The notes under the pieces: model-generated
Database searches by the model: none
What the model saw: the letters and a program-made list of their open reading frames with translations, nothing else
What the model was told of the DNA's origin: nothing
Assembly (NCBI GenBank): GCA_030425385.1
Contig: JAUIAH010000011.1
Coordinates: 62,001 to 126,000 of the forward strand
DNA from: Verrucomicrobiia bacterium
GTDB lineage: Bacteria; Verrucomicrobiota; Verrucomicrobiia; Verrucomicrobiales; DEV007
DNA length: 64,000 bases
Direction: 5' to 3'
Part shown: one piece after another, positions 28,045 to 37,160 of the stretch
How the letters are laid out: the number at the start of each line of letters is the position of its first letter
Position numbering within the stretch: position 1 is the first letter of the stretch
Position numbers and translations under genes: made by a program

Positions 28045-29265
28045 ATGCGAATCGCGTTTGTCACTCCCGAGTTTGTCACCGAACCGTCCTTTAGTGGTGG
28101 TCTCGCCAACTACCTGGGACGTGTCTCACGGGCTCTCGCAAGTCGAGGGCACGACATCCATATTCTTACAAGGTCCCCAGAACGAAATGCACCGATCCTA
28201 TCATGGAATGACGTCAAAGTTCACCGAGTGGTCCCTCTCTGGGATCGACGCATGCTTGTTGATCACGTAGACCCACTGATCCCGCGTTCTCACTACAACT
28301 TTTATCAAGACATCAAGGCGGCCTGGTGCCTTCATCGCTACTTTAGAAAGCTACACACCACGCAACCCTTCGATCTCGTTCAAGTCGCCAATGTCAGCGC
28401 CTGCGGCTACTTCTTCAGAAAGGAAAGAAGCGTTCCCGTTCTGACCCGACTTTCGAGCTTTCGGCCCTTATGGGACACTCTTTCGGGGGCTACGATCAAT
28501 CGCGGGCTCAAGATGCGTTGGAGATTCGAGCAGAAAGCGATTGAGGGCTCTCGGTATCACTATGCGCCCAGCGAGTTCGTCGCCCGTGAAACGCGCAAGC
28601 ATTTTAGAGTAAACCAGGTCGATGTGATTGAAACGCCATTCTTTCGAGAGGTTCCCGAGCCCAACCCCGACTACTACACCACCCACTTAAATGGGAAGGA
28701 ATATCTTCTCTACTTTGGGCAGCACAATCAAATGAAGGGCACGCATCTCATTGCAGATGCGTTGAGCAACGTACTCATTGAACACCCCAACCTTCACTGT
28801 GTCTTCGCTGGTCGTGACAGCAATCATGCCCCAGATGGCGGCAGCATGCGGGCCTATATCCGAAAGAAGAATGATCCGTATACAGATCGTATTCATTTCT
28901 CGGATCCTCTACAGCACGATCAGCTCTATCCTGTGATTGAGCGGAGCAAACTCGTACTTACCCCATCATTGGCTGACAACCTCCCTAACACCTGCTTGGA
29001 AGCCATGGGGCTTGGCAAGCCAGTCATCGCAGCGACAGGATCATGTTTCGAACAATTGATCACGGATGGGCACAATGGGTTTCTATCAAGAAACGGATGC
29101 TCTGAGAATCTCGCGGAAACCATCCTCAATGTGCTGGCACTCTCACCTATCGAGATAGCGCAGATTGGGCAGTGTGCTAAAGAAAGTATCAAACGGCTGC
29201 ATCCGGACATCGCGATTCCTCGTCTGATTGACTATTATGAGAACGTGATCAAGAACGCCCATTGA
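28045..29265 (+). CDS. Glycosyltransferase family 4 (GT-B)
   Basis: About 406 residues are encoded from ATG 28045, where MRIAFVTPEFVTEPSFSGGLANYLGRV gives the standard GT4 opening with a glycine-rich loop. The longer frame from 27970 overlaps the previous gene and is not homologous there. The C-terminal nucleotide-sugar domain shows LLYFGQHNQMKG, CVFAGRDSN and SLADNLPNTCLEAMGLGKPVIA, with the catalytic-region acidic residue placed as in EX7E (here D then E). Donor sugar unknown. It sits 7 bases after the methyltransferase. Confidence 0.88.
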   Translation: MRIAFVTPEFVTEPSFSGGLANYLGRVSRALASRGHDIHILTRSPERNAPILSWNDVKVHRVVPLWDRRMLVDHVDPLIPRSHYNFYQDIKAAWCLHRYFRKLHTTQPFDLVQVANVSACGYFFRKERSVPVLTRLSSFRPLWDTLSGATINRGLKMRWRFEQKAIEGSRYHYAPSEFVARETRKHFRVNQVDVIETPFFREVPEPNPDYYTTHLNGKEYLLYFGQHNQMKGTHLIADALSNVLIEHPNLHCVFAGRDSNHAPDGGSMRAYIRKKNDPYTDRIHFSDPLQHDQLYPVIERSKLVLTPSLADNLPNTCLEAMGLGKPVIAATGSCFEQLITDGHNGFLSRNGCSENLAETILNVLALSPIEIAQIGQCAKESIKRLHPDIAIPRLIDYYENVIKNAH

Positions 29266-29271
29266 CCGTCC

Positions 29272-30204
29272 ATGGTCGCTCCAATCCATTCTCTCACGCC
29301 GGGTAGAGCGTGGTATCTGCTGAGAAGAGACTTTGAACGCGGGTTTCGCGCCTCGTGGCACGACCATGTGACCACGCGACAAATCCTCACACGGCTTCGC
29401 AATGATCTTCCGACACTTGAGAAGACGCCGACCGATCTTCCATCCGTCCATGTGCTCACGGGACAAGAACAATGGCTCATGAGTGCCTGGATGCTCGCGA
29501 GTTGGCTCCACGCTACAGAACGCTCCTGGAGCGTTTGGATTCATGATGACGGGACACTTGATCGCCAATCCTGTGATGAACTCCACCGCCTCTTTCCTGG
29601 AATCCACATCATCGGACGGCGCGATGCAGATCTCCACATGGCCCCCGTCCTAGCAGGTCAGCCCAACGCCATAGCCTATCGCGCTCGACACCCACTTGCG
29701 CTCAAATGCTTCGATATCCCGGCGATGGCAACAGGAGATCGGTTCATCATTCTTGATAGTGATATCCTCTTCTTTCAGTATCCTCACCATATCCTCGAAT
29801 GGGCATCCAATAGCGACGACGTGTCCATTTGGTTCAATCAAGATCCTCAGGAGCCTTCTCCCCTTTCAGATGCCGAATGCCAAGAACGATTAGGCTTCCG
29901 ATTGTGGCCTCAGGTGAACAGTGGCCTTTGCCTGCTGCACCAATCCGCTATCCATTTCAATCAATTCGAGGACTGGCTTGGCCTATCCTCGATCCGAAAA
30001 GGGCTCGATTGGCGCAAGGAGCAAACTCTCCTCGCATTGGGAGCTTCGCAGCTCAATCAAGGTGGCATGCTACCGAGCACCTATGAAGTTTCATTCGAAT
30101 CTCACTCGCGGGCGGATGCGATCGCACGCCACTATATCGGCGCTGTCCGGTCCCAATTCTATGCGGAAGGTGTTCGGAGACTGCGAACGACGCTCTTGCG
30201 CTAG
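29272..30204 (+). CDS. GT-A-fold glycosyltransferase-like protein
   Basis: This 310-residue protein is not a standard GT2 or GT4. Segments typical of nucleotide-diphospho-sugar transferases are visible: WSVWIHDDGTLD, a helix with LALKCFDIP, the metal-binding FIILDSDILFF (DSD, about residue 160), VNSGLCLLHQ and the terminal RHYIGAVRSQFY. This order resembles GT8-like or related single-domain enzymes that read hexose donors. Start ATG 29272 lies 6 bases after the GT4 gene. Its placement inside the cluster supports a role in the same glycan. Family assignment is tentative. Confidence 0.7.
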   Translation: MVAPIHSLTPGRAWYLLRRDFERGFRASWHDHVTTRQILTRLRNDLPTLEKTPTDLPSVHVLTGQEQWLMSAWMLASWLHATERSWSVWIHDDGTLDRQSCDELHRLFPGIHIIGRRDADLHMAPVLAGQPNAIAYRARHPLALKCFDIPAMATGDRFIILDSDILFFQYPHHILEWASNSDDVSIWFNQDPQEPSPLSDAECQERLGFRLWPQVNSGLCLLHQSAIHFNQFEDWLGLSSIRKGLDWRKEQTLLALGASQLNQGGMLPSTYEVSFESHSRADAIARHYIGAVRSQFYAEGVRRLRTTLLR

Positions 30205-30217
30205 GCTTCTCTGAGAC

Positions 30218-31264
30218 ATGCGTATTCTCCATGCTCCAGACTACCGTGAAGGTATCAACTATCAGGAATTCCTGGGTGATGCTCTCAAGACACACGGCGT
30301 CGAAGTCGATTACCTAAGCGATTACCGGCGCGTGCTCCCTCTATCACGCGGGGTGACTCCTTTGCGCCACGATGCCCTGCATCTTCACTGGCCAGAGAAG
30401 TATTTTGCAAAGAAGGATGACCTTTGGGATGGCTTTCGACTGCGTCGTTATCCCTTCGATCTCGCTCGCACACGCTCGCATCTCCCCATCTTTCTGACGG
30501 CCCACAACTTATTCCCTCACAACCGAGGTCACGAACCGAGAGTTCAAGCGAATATGAAGGCGACCGCAAAGGCCGCAAGCGCCACCTTTGTGCACTCTGC
30601 CGATGCCAAGGATCAATTGATCCAGACGTTTGGAGTCCCCACTGATCGCGTCCACATCATTCCCTATGGCGACCACGCCGTGTCCCTAGGTGCGCCCATT
30701 TCGCGAAGCCAAGCTCGTAGACACCTCGATTTGCCTCCCTCCGAACGGATCTGCCTGATGTTTGGCACAATTAGCCCATACAAAGGGTATGAAGAAATCA
30801 TCACCTTCTGGCAAGCAAAGGCTCCTGAAGCTCGTTTGATCGTGGCTGGCCCCATCCTCGACGCCCCTTATGCGAATAAACTTCGGCAATTAAGCGCAGA
30901 TTGCGACGCGGTCACCCTTCGCATTTCCGATAAGTGGTTAAACGATGAAGATCTCCGTGATTGGCTGAGTGCTGTCGATTGCACCATCTTTAATTACCGC
31001 ACCATCTTCACATCAGGTGCGGCTGGGCTCGCCCGATCTTTCGGGGTTCCTCTTCTTATTCCCAAGCGCCTTGCAAGCGCTGACCTTCAGGAACCCCATA
31101 GCCACGTGATTCGCTTCGAGTCCCCCGAGACCGATCTTGAGGAGAAACTCACACAAGCCCTCTCAGTTAAACCTGACTATGACGCCGCAAGGCCCTGGCG
31201 CGAGGCAACAAGTTGGGAACGCGTGGCTTCCATTACCAAAGAGGTCTACGAGAAAGCTCTCTAA
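30218..31264 (+). CDS. Glycosyltransferase family 4 (GT-B), divergent
   Basis: This 348-residue protein has an N-terminal domain that opens MRILHAPDYREGINYQEFLGDAL and contains LHLHWPEKYF and LTAHNLFPH, the HN/H site typical of GT4 acceptor domains. The C-terminal domain has CLMFGTISPYKGYEEII, LIVAGPILD and a TIFNYRTIFTSGAAGLARSFGVPLLIP segment. Here the usual EX7E pattern is replaced by a T-S-G-A-A turn, as in the GT4 subgroup related to plant-type or exosortase-linked transferases. ATG 30218 is the only good start. Sugar unknown. Confidence 0.8.
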   Translation: MRILHAPDYREGINYQEFLGDALKTHGVEVDYLSDYRRVLPLSRGVTPLRHDALHLHWPEKYFAKKDDLWDGFRLRRYPFDLARTRSHLPIFLTAHNLFPHNRGHEPRVQANMKATAKAASATFVHSADAKDQLIQTFGVPTDRVHIIPYGDHAVSLGAPISRSQARRHLDLPPSERICLMFGTISPYKGYEEIITFWQAKAPEARLIVAGPILDAPYANKLRQLSADCDAVTLRISDKWLNDEDLRDWLSAVDCTIFNYRTIFTSGAAGLARSFGVPLLIPKRLASADLQEPHSHVIRFESPETDLEEKLTQALSVKPDYDAARPWREATSWERVASITKEVYEKAL

Positions 31265-31281
31265 CTTAGTCACCTAATCTA

Positions 31282-32208
31282 TTGAAGGTCAGTATTCTCA
31301 TTCCCTGCAAGAACGCGGAACGATGGATTCGGAAGGCCGTCACTTCAGCCCTCTCGCAAACGCATACCAACTGCGAAGTATTGGTATGGGACGATGGATC
31401 CAGCGATTCAAGTGCGCGCATCCTCGCGAGCTTTGGCTCCCAGATTCGAGTCATCGGAACCACTCCCATTGGCAGCAACCCTGCTAGGAATCGCTTGCTT
31501 GAGACGGCTTCAGGTCAATGGATCCAATTTCTCGATGCAGATGACTATCTTGAGCCACGCAAGATTGCCGCCCAACTCACAGAGATACATTCAAAAGGGG
31601 CTGATGTTGTGTATGGGCCAGTCAAAGAAGAGATATGGAGAGGAAATGAAGTGAAGACATGTCATGTGATCGCTCCTCAAGATCCTCAAGATCTCATTGG
31701 CACATGGCTTCGCTGGCACCTCGCGCAAACGGGTAGCGTACTTTGGAAGCGCTCAGCCATCCAACGCCTTGGCGGATGGCATCCGAAGCAGCCCTGCTGT
31801 CAAGACAATGAGATCATGTTACGCGCTCTGCAGCGTGGGCTCTCATTCACCTACTGCCCATTTCCAGGCGCCATCTATCGCCTTTGGTCTGAAGACACTC
31901 TTTGTCGACGCAACCCAACGATGGTCATTCGTGAGCGCTCACGGCTCACGGATGTGATGTTGGAATGGCTTGAGAGCACGGGCCGCTTATATGATGCGTA
32001 CCGACGCCTAGCAGCTCAGGGCGCCTTCGAAATGGCACGAACACTCGCCAAATACGACCTCGATGAAGCCGACGCCTTTCATCGAGAGCGCCACGCTCGG
32101 TATGGGCTCATGCTCAGGGGCGACGCCGCTCCCTTCTCCTACCGCGCTGTCTATCGTCTCGCCGGATTTCGGTGCGCCGAACGATTGGCGCTCGCCCTAC
32201 GCCCCTAA
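31282..32208 (+). CDS. Glycosyltransferase family 2
   Basis: This 308-residue protein begins at TTG 31282; an in-frame stop lies just upstream, so no longer start exists. GT-A motifs: VSILIPCKNAERWIRKAV, VLVWDDGSSD, NPARNRLLE, the metal-binding FLDADD and an acceptor region CCQDNEIMLRAL. It is closely similar in layout to the GT2 enzyme at 25378. It probably transfers one residue during repeat-unit or chain assembly on the cytosolic face. Confidence 0.87.
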   Translation: MKVSILIPCKNAERWIRKAVTSALSQTHTNCEVLVWDDGSSDSSARILASFGSQIRVIGTTPIGSNPARNRLLETASGQWIQFLDADDYLEPRKIAAQLTEIHSKGADVVYGPVKEEIWRGNEVKTCHVIAPQDPQDLIGTWLRWHLAQTGSVLWKRSAIQRLGGWHPKQPCCQDNEIMLRALQRGLSFTYCPFPGAIYRLWSEDTLCRRNPTMVIRERSRLTDVMLEWLESTGRLYDAYRRLAAQGAFEMARTLAKYDLDEADAFHRERHARYGLMLRGDAAPFSYRAVYRLAGFRCAERLALALRP

Positions 32209-32209
32209 C

Positions 32210-33145
32210 ATGGCCATCACGCTTCCAATCTCTGCGATTATCGCGACTCGCAATCGGACGAAAGTTCTTGAGACCACACTGAATAGCCTGGCGCGACAGT
32301 CGCACCAACCCCATACCATCCTGGTCGCCGACAGCTCTGATGACGGTTCTACCGAGGCACTGTGCCAGAGTGGCATTGTTAACCTAGAATCCACGATCCG
32401 TCACACACGCTGTCCTGAGCGAGGCGCAGCCGTACAGCGCAATGCCGTCCAGCATCTCGCAGAACAGCCATTCGTTCTCTTTCTGGATGACGACATTGTG
32501 TTCGAGCCAGAATGTGTTCGTCGCCTGTGGGGCGCTATAGACGATCCCCATATAGGGGGTGTGAGCGCCATGATCACCAACCAGTCCTATAGCGATCCTA
32601 GTATATGGACACAGTGGTGGTATCGCCTCCTCGATCCAGATGATAAACGTCCCTATCCAGGTCGTTGCCTAGGCCCCGCGATCAATCTGCTTCCGAAGAA
32701 TGATAACTCACTTCCCGTGATCGTTCCCGTAGAATGGCTCCATTCGGGTTGCACTCTTTACCGTAGCGCCCTCTTGCCTGAGCCATTCTTCCCTCTGCAT
32801 TTTAAAGGATACTCGCTTTTCGAAGACGTGACTCTGTCACTCACTGTTGGGAAAGGTGCGAAGCTCGCGAACGCGCGTACCGCTTGTATCTATCATGATA
32901 GTCAACCCGGTGACCATAAGCGCTCTCTCTTTCAAATCACGCGCATGGAGGTGCGCAATCGCCACTTTGTCACTACCAAGATTCTTCAGCGCAATGGATT
33001 CCGCGATGTCTTGGGGGTCGGTCTATGGCAAGTCTATAAACTCCTCGCTCTGGCAAAGTCACCCAGTCAGTGGTCCCAGGTTTTCCCTCTAGCCGCGGGA
33101 TCACTCGCGGGAATGAATGACATCCTCACAGAAACCTCACAATGA
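32210..33145 (+). CDS. Glycosyltransferase family 2
   Basis: About 311 residues are encoded from ATG 32210, one base after the previous stop. The frame open from 32063 overlaps the upstream gene and adds no homology. GT-A signatures: ISAIIATRNRTKVLETTLNSL, ILVADSSDDGS, a donor-binding LFLDDDIVF (DDD) and the aromatic acceptor segment SLFEDVTLSLTVGKG. ATGA overlap couples it to the next acyltransferase. Linkage and donor cannot be inferred. Confidence 0.87.
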   Translation: MAITLPISAIIATRNRTKVLETTLNSLARQSHQPHTILVADSSDDGSTEALCQSGIVNLESTIRHTRCPERGAAVQRNAVQHLAEQPFVLFLDDDIVFEPECVRRLWGAIDDPHIGGVSAMITNQSYSDPSIWTQWWYRLLDPDDKRPYPGRCLGPAINLLPKNDNSLPVIVPVEWLHSGCTLYRSALLPEPFFPLHFKGYSLFEDVTLSLTVGKGAKLANARTACIYHDSQPGDHKRSLFQITRMEVRNRHFVTTKILQRNGFRDVLGVGLWQVYKLLALAKSPSQWSQVFPLAAGSLAGMNDILTETSQ

Positions 33146-33723
33146 CCACCATCGAGGGCGTAATCCTGACCTGCCGGCGGGCCCTCCAGGGAGCGGGGTC
33201 CCGTTGGCGCAACCTTTGGTTTCGCCTTCTTGGAATGCGGATTGATGGCTATGTGTGGCTGCGGGCGATTGATGTGCCGAGGGGACATGATCGCATTCAA
33301 CTCCACCGAGACGTGGCTCTCGATCATATGGTCAGTTTGATCAGCTCCGAGAATGGTACTATTTCTATTGGCGAACGCACCTATATTAATCGTCAAACAA
33401 TCATCGATAGCAGCGAAGCAGTCTCGATCGGAAACGACTGTATGATTGGCCCCGCTTGCTACATCACGGACCATGACCATGCTTTTGACGGTGTGCGCCC
33501 TCCTGGCCAAAGCCCTCTTATCGCTTCGCCCACATCGATTGGCGATCGCGTGTGGCTTGGGACCAAGGTGACGGTTCTCAAGGGCGTGACCATCGGGGAT
33601 GGGGCAGTCATTGGGGCGGGTAGCATTGTGACGAAGGATGTCCCGGCTGGATCGCTCGCTTTAGGCGCTCCCGCCCAGATCACTCGATCGCTCACAGAGA
33701 TTTCTTTAAAAGCTGTTTCCTGA
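33142..33723 (+). CDS. Hexapeptide-repeat acyltransferase
   Basis: This 193-residue protein has a left-handed beta-helix built from hexapeptide repeats (for example TISIGERTYINRQTIID, VSIGNDCMIGP, ATSIGDRVWLGTKVTVLKGVTIGDGAVIGAGSIVTKDVP). It contains the catalytic His region ITDHDHAF (about 112-119). The WbbJ/maltose-O-acetyltransferase-like family O-acetylates sugars using acetyl-CoA. It overlaps the upstream GT2 stop by 4 bases and the next gene follows after 1 base. It probably acetylates a sugar of the polymer. Confidence 0.88.
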   Translation: MTTIEGVILTCRRALQGAGSRWRNLWFRLLGMRIDGYVWLRAIDVPRGHDRIQLHRDVALDHMVSLISSENGTISIGERTYINRQTIIDSSEAVSIGNDCMIGPACYITDHDHAFDGVRPPGQSPLIASPTSIGDRVWLGTKVTVLKGVTIGDGAVIGAGSIVTKDVPAGSLALGAPAQITRSLTEISLKAVS

Positions 33724-33724
33724 C

Positions 33725-34600
33725 ATGGACACGATATCGGCGACGCTTGTGGCCTATGATCGGCTGGAGACCACTTTAGACACGCTTTCTCGCATTGTGG
33801 CATGCGATCCCCCTCCCGCGGAAGTTCTCGTACACGTAGATGGTGACCAAGAGGCAGTCGGTACTGCCATTCGAAAGGCTTTCCCTCAAGCCCGTGTGCA
33901 TGTGAATCCACATCATGTCGGCCCTGGCGGTGGTCGCAATTGGCTGCTGCGTCAGGCAAGTGGTTCCCTTGTCGCTAGCTTCGATGACGACTCCTATCCA
34001 CATGATCCTGGCTATTTCGGGCATCTGCAGGACCTGGCCAGCAAGCATCCAGACGTCGCCATCTTTGCGGCGCACATCACGGAACCTCACCGATCGGACA
34101 GCCTAGCGCATTCGACGGAACGTTGGGTGGCTGATTTCGTTGGCTGCGGATGCGCCTATCGACGCGAATACTTTCAGGAGGGATCTGCATATGTTCCCCT
34201 TCCTGTGGCCTACGGCATGGAGGAGGCTGACCTAGCGCTTCGCATGCATGCTAGAGGCTATCGCATTCTTTATTCTCCCAAGATCCGAGTCCACCACAAC
34301 TCCCCCCTTTCCCACCATCAATTGCCACGAATTGCAAGCAAGCAGCTTACGAATACGGCGCTCCTTCCCTTTCTTCGCTATCCCTGGTATTTGATCCCAA
34401 TCGGCATGGTCCAATTTGGTCGAAAGCTTTGGGATACACTTAAGCGGAGGCGATTCATGGGTGCGTTGATAGGGATAGGAAACGTGCTTCCCTACCTCTA
34501 TCATCATCGCCATCGGCGCGAACCCCTCGCAGGCAAGGCTGTTCTCTCTTTCCTCGCGCTGCGCCGTCACGCACAACCTGTCGTCCATGGGTCTTCCTGA
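33725..34600 (+). CDS. Glycosyltransferase family 2
   Basis: This 291-residue protein starts at ATG 33725, one base after the acyltransferase stop. Motifs: ISATLVAYDRLETTLDTL, EVLVHVDGDQE, GGRNWLLRQASG, the metal-binding SFDDDSYPHDP and an acceptor block YGMEEADLALRMHARGYRI. The C-terminus carries a basic, partly hydrophobic region that may associate with the membrane. The end overlaps the polymerase-like gene by 14 bases. Confidence 0.87.
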   Translation: MDTISATLVAYDRLETTLDTLSRIVACDPPPAEVLVHVDGDQEAVGTAIRKAFPQARVHVNPHHVGPGGGRNWLLRQASGSLVASFDDDSYPHDPGYFGHLQDLASKHPDVAIFAAHITEPHRSDSLAHSTERWVADFVGCGCAYRREYFQEGSAYVPLPVAYGMEEADLALRMHARGYRILYSPKIRVHHNSPLSHHQLPRIASKQLTNTALLPFLRYPWYLIPIGMVQFGRKLWDTLKRRRFMGALIGIGNVLPYLYHHRHRREPLAGKAVLSFLALRRHAQPVVHGSS

Positions 34601-36017
34601 TAAGCCAACGGCACCCGCACCAACGGTAGCGGGTACCTTTGCCTTGGTGAGTGCTCTGGCGCTGGCAGCAGCCGCTCTCGATGCAGACACGTCCACTCCA
34701 TCCGAGATCGCTCAAACCAGCGCATGGATCGTGGGGGTGGGGTTGGTCGCAAGTCTCTTGCTCGACCTTCGAGATGGTATTCGCAACCTGATCCGAACGG
34801 ACATTGTCTTGCTGCTCTCACTCTACGGACTCATTCTATTTGAGCGATTGCAGATTGACGCTAGCTTCGACCTGCGCAACACGGCGGCGGCTGTCCTTAT
34901 CGGAATCCACTTGGTTCTCTGGGCTTTCGGCGGCATCGCTATTGGAAGACATCTTTCATGGGTGCGACCGCAGATTCCCGAGACGCAGACGCACCACATG
35001 CTTTCGATTCGTTGGCTCATCATTCTCATGGGCACAGCATTTGCTCTTGCCGTGCTGCACATTATCCTCAGCACGAAGGGCAATCTTTATCAAATCTACG
35101 AAGGTCTTCTGAGCCCCCGCTTCTCAAAGCCCTGGGCCCGTGGGCGGCTGGGTGGGTGGCACACTCTATTGAATGAGCTTTCACTGCTCTTCTATCTCAT
35201 TCCTCCCCTAACCGCATTGCTTATCCATCGGTGGAAAGAGTGCCGTTGGTCTCAGCGCGCACTCGCTATCTTCATGTGCTTCTTCGTCTTCTTTGAGGCA
35301 TTTGCTGGGGGAACGCGAAATGTCTTTCTTACCCATCTCATCTCGTTCTCGGCCGCCTACTTATTGATGTGTCCTGTCCTGACATTCAAACGATTACTCG
35401 TGATTGGCGCAGGATTCGCTGCATGCGCTTCTTTCGCCACGCATCATATGCTAGAGTTTCGCCAAGTGGGTCTGCGCCACTACCTCACCAGGTCACTCTA
35501 TCAAACCCCTGACCGGGATCGTCTCTTCGTCGACGACAACCTCAGTTCGATCAGCAAACTTTCGAACGCTTTCCCTGAACCCTATCCATATCTTGGGTGG
35601 GAGATCCCCGTGTGGGCAGCCGTGAAGCCGATTCCGCGGGCCCTATGGCCGGGAAAACCTGATGGGCTCAGCATCTCGATCGAACAGGCCCTTCACGGGA
35701 ATGATGGCTACACCATTGCGACCACCTACATCGGCGAAGCCTACATGGCCTTTGGCATCTCTGGAGTCATTGGGTTCTCGCTGCTCTTCGGCTCACTGGC
35801 ACACTCATGGACCCGCTGGGCTGGGACCCGACGCCATGATGTCCACATCGTCATCTACGCTTCTGGCTTCTTCACGGCTGCCATCACCATGCGCAGCATG
35901 ATCTGGACGACCACCGCCATGCTCCCAACCATTGCCCTCATTGTGGGATGGCATTTCTACCTCCGCCCACGCTTGGAGGGCAATGCCCCGGCTCCCAACA
36001 TCGCCAACGCTCACTAA
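34587..36017 (+). CDS. O-antigen polymerase-like membrane protein
   Basis: This 476-residue polytopic protein has about ten hydrophobic helices. A soluble loop in the middle-to-late region (about 305-380) contains HMLEFRQVGLRHYLTRSLYQTP and a WAAVKPIPRALWPGKPDG segment, typical of oligosaccharide repeat-unit polymerases (the Wzy/EpsG-like group). The segment FEAFAGGTRNVF resembles the family's conserved GG-RN motif. Such enzymes join lipid-linked repeat units at the periplasmic face. Its presence next to an ABC exporter is unusual, because polymerases normally partner Wzx flippases. Start ATG 34587. Confidence 0.75.
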   Translation: MGLPDKPTAPAPTVAGTFALVSALALAAAALDADTSTPSEIAQTSAWIVGVGLVASLLLDLRDGIRNLIRTDIVLLLSLYGLILFERLQIDASFDLRNTAAAVLIGIHLVLWAFGGIAIGRHLSWVRPQIPETQTHHMLSIRWLIILMGTAFALAVLHIILSTKGNLYQIYEGLLSPRFSKPWARGRLGGWHTLLNELSLLFYLIPPLTALLIHRWKECRWSQRALAIFMCFFVFFEAFAGGTRNVFLTHLISFSAAYLLMCPVLTFKRLLVIGAGFAACASFATHHMLEFRQVGLRHYLTRSLYQTPDRDRLFVDDNLSSISKLSNAFPEPYPYLGWEIPVWAAVKPIPRALWPGKPDGLSISIEQALHGNDGYTIATTYIGEAYMAFGISGVIGFSLLFGSLAHSWTRWAGTRRHDVHIVIYASGFFTAAITMRSMIWTTTAMLPTIALIVGWHFYLRPRLEGNAPAPNIANAH

Positions 36018-37160
36018 GTGTCTTCGATCGCCATCGCCGCGACGAATCCTTGCCATGTCTATCATTTGGCAAAGGAATTGCATCGCGTTTCCGAGCTCCA
36101 TGCCTACTACTCTGGGTATCCCGGGTGGAAGCTCCCCGAGAGCGTGGGAATGCCGCTGGTCTCCTTCCCTCTCCGCACATTGAGCACCTATGCGATGCTA
36201 CGCTACGTGCCGTCAGCCTGGCGCCCCAAAGACCATCACTTGTTTCAATGGCAGGACGAACACTTTGATCATTCCGTCGCCAAGAATCTTCGTCCCGCCG
36301 AGGTGATTCACGGGCTCCCGGGACAATGTCAGGCCACCTTCGAACGCGCCCACGCTCTCGGCATGACCACCGTACTCAACCATGCGACCGGACCCATTGA
36401 CGCCGTCCAAGATGCTCTTTCCGAAGAGTATGGTCGTCTCGGAATGGCCATGGAGAGGGAAACTCGCCTTGATCACCGCTACCGCAACCGGTTCGAACGT
36501 GAGATGGCGCTTGCGGACTATCACTGTGTCGCCTCGACGGTGGTTGCCGAACAGATGAAATCCATTGGCATATCCAATGATCGTCTCTGGGTGGTGCCAT
36601 ACGGAGCAGACGAGTCGGTCTTCTATTCCACGGTACGCAACCATCACAAGGGTCCCTTTCGAATCGTCTTCGCTGGTCAACTCACGTTACGCAAAGGCGT
36701 GCGCTTTCTTCTCGAAGCCCTCACGCAGGCCGCGATGCCTTCCTGGGAGATGCACTTCTACGGACCTTCTTCTCACGAGACGCGCACCTGTCTCACACAG
36801 TATCAAGGGGCTACGCCCCTGACCTTTCACGGTGCGGTCTCCCAAGACAAGCTGGCACACGCCTTTCGCCAGGCGGACCTGCTGGTGCTGCCCTCTCTTG
36901 AGGAGGGCTTCGGTCTAGTCGTGGTCCAAGCTCTTTGTTGCGGCCTCCCGTGCGTGGTGAGTCATCAAACCGGGGCGAAGGACTTGATTCGCCATCGGGT
37001 GAATGGATCCATCGTTCCCGTCGCAGATCCCGAACGCCTCGCGCAAGAGATCCTCTGGTGGAGTCACCATCGCATGCGCGTGGAAGAACGGCACCCCTGG
37101 AGCGCTGCGGCAGCAAGACTCTTACACTATCATCGATCACTCAAGCCCATCGCTGCATGA
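36018..37160 (+). CDS. Glycosyltransferase family 4 (GT-B)
   Basis: This 380-residue protein starts at GTG 36018, directly after the polymerase stop. The C-terminal donor domain shows IVFAGQLTLRKGVRFLLEAL, MHFYGPSS and LVLPSLEEGFGLVVVQALCCGLPCVV. The EX7E motif reads E-x7-Q, a conservative change of the second acidic residue. The N-terminal half contains VIHGLPGQCQATFERA and NHATGPI. It ends with an ATGA overlap into another GT4. Sugar specificity unknown. Confidence 0.87.
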   Translation: MSSIAIAATNPCHVYHLAKELHRVSELHAYYSGYPGWKLPESVGMPLVSFPLRTLSTYAMLRYVPSAWRPKDHHLFQWQDEHFDHSVAKNLRPAEVIHGLPGQCQATFERAHALGMTTVLNHATGPIDAVQDALSEEYGRLGMAMERETRLDHRYRNRFEREMALADYHCVASTVVAEQMKSIGISNDRLWVVPYGADESVFYSTVRNHHKGPFRIVFAGQLTLRKGVRFLLEALTQAAMPSWEMHFYGPSSHETRTCLTQYQGATPLTFHGAVSQDKLAHAFRQADLLVLPSLEEGFGLVVVQALCCGLPCVVSHQTGAKDLIRHRVNGSIVPVADPERLAQEILWWSHHRMRVEERHPWSAAAARLLHYHRSLKPIAA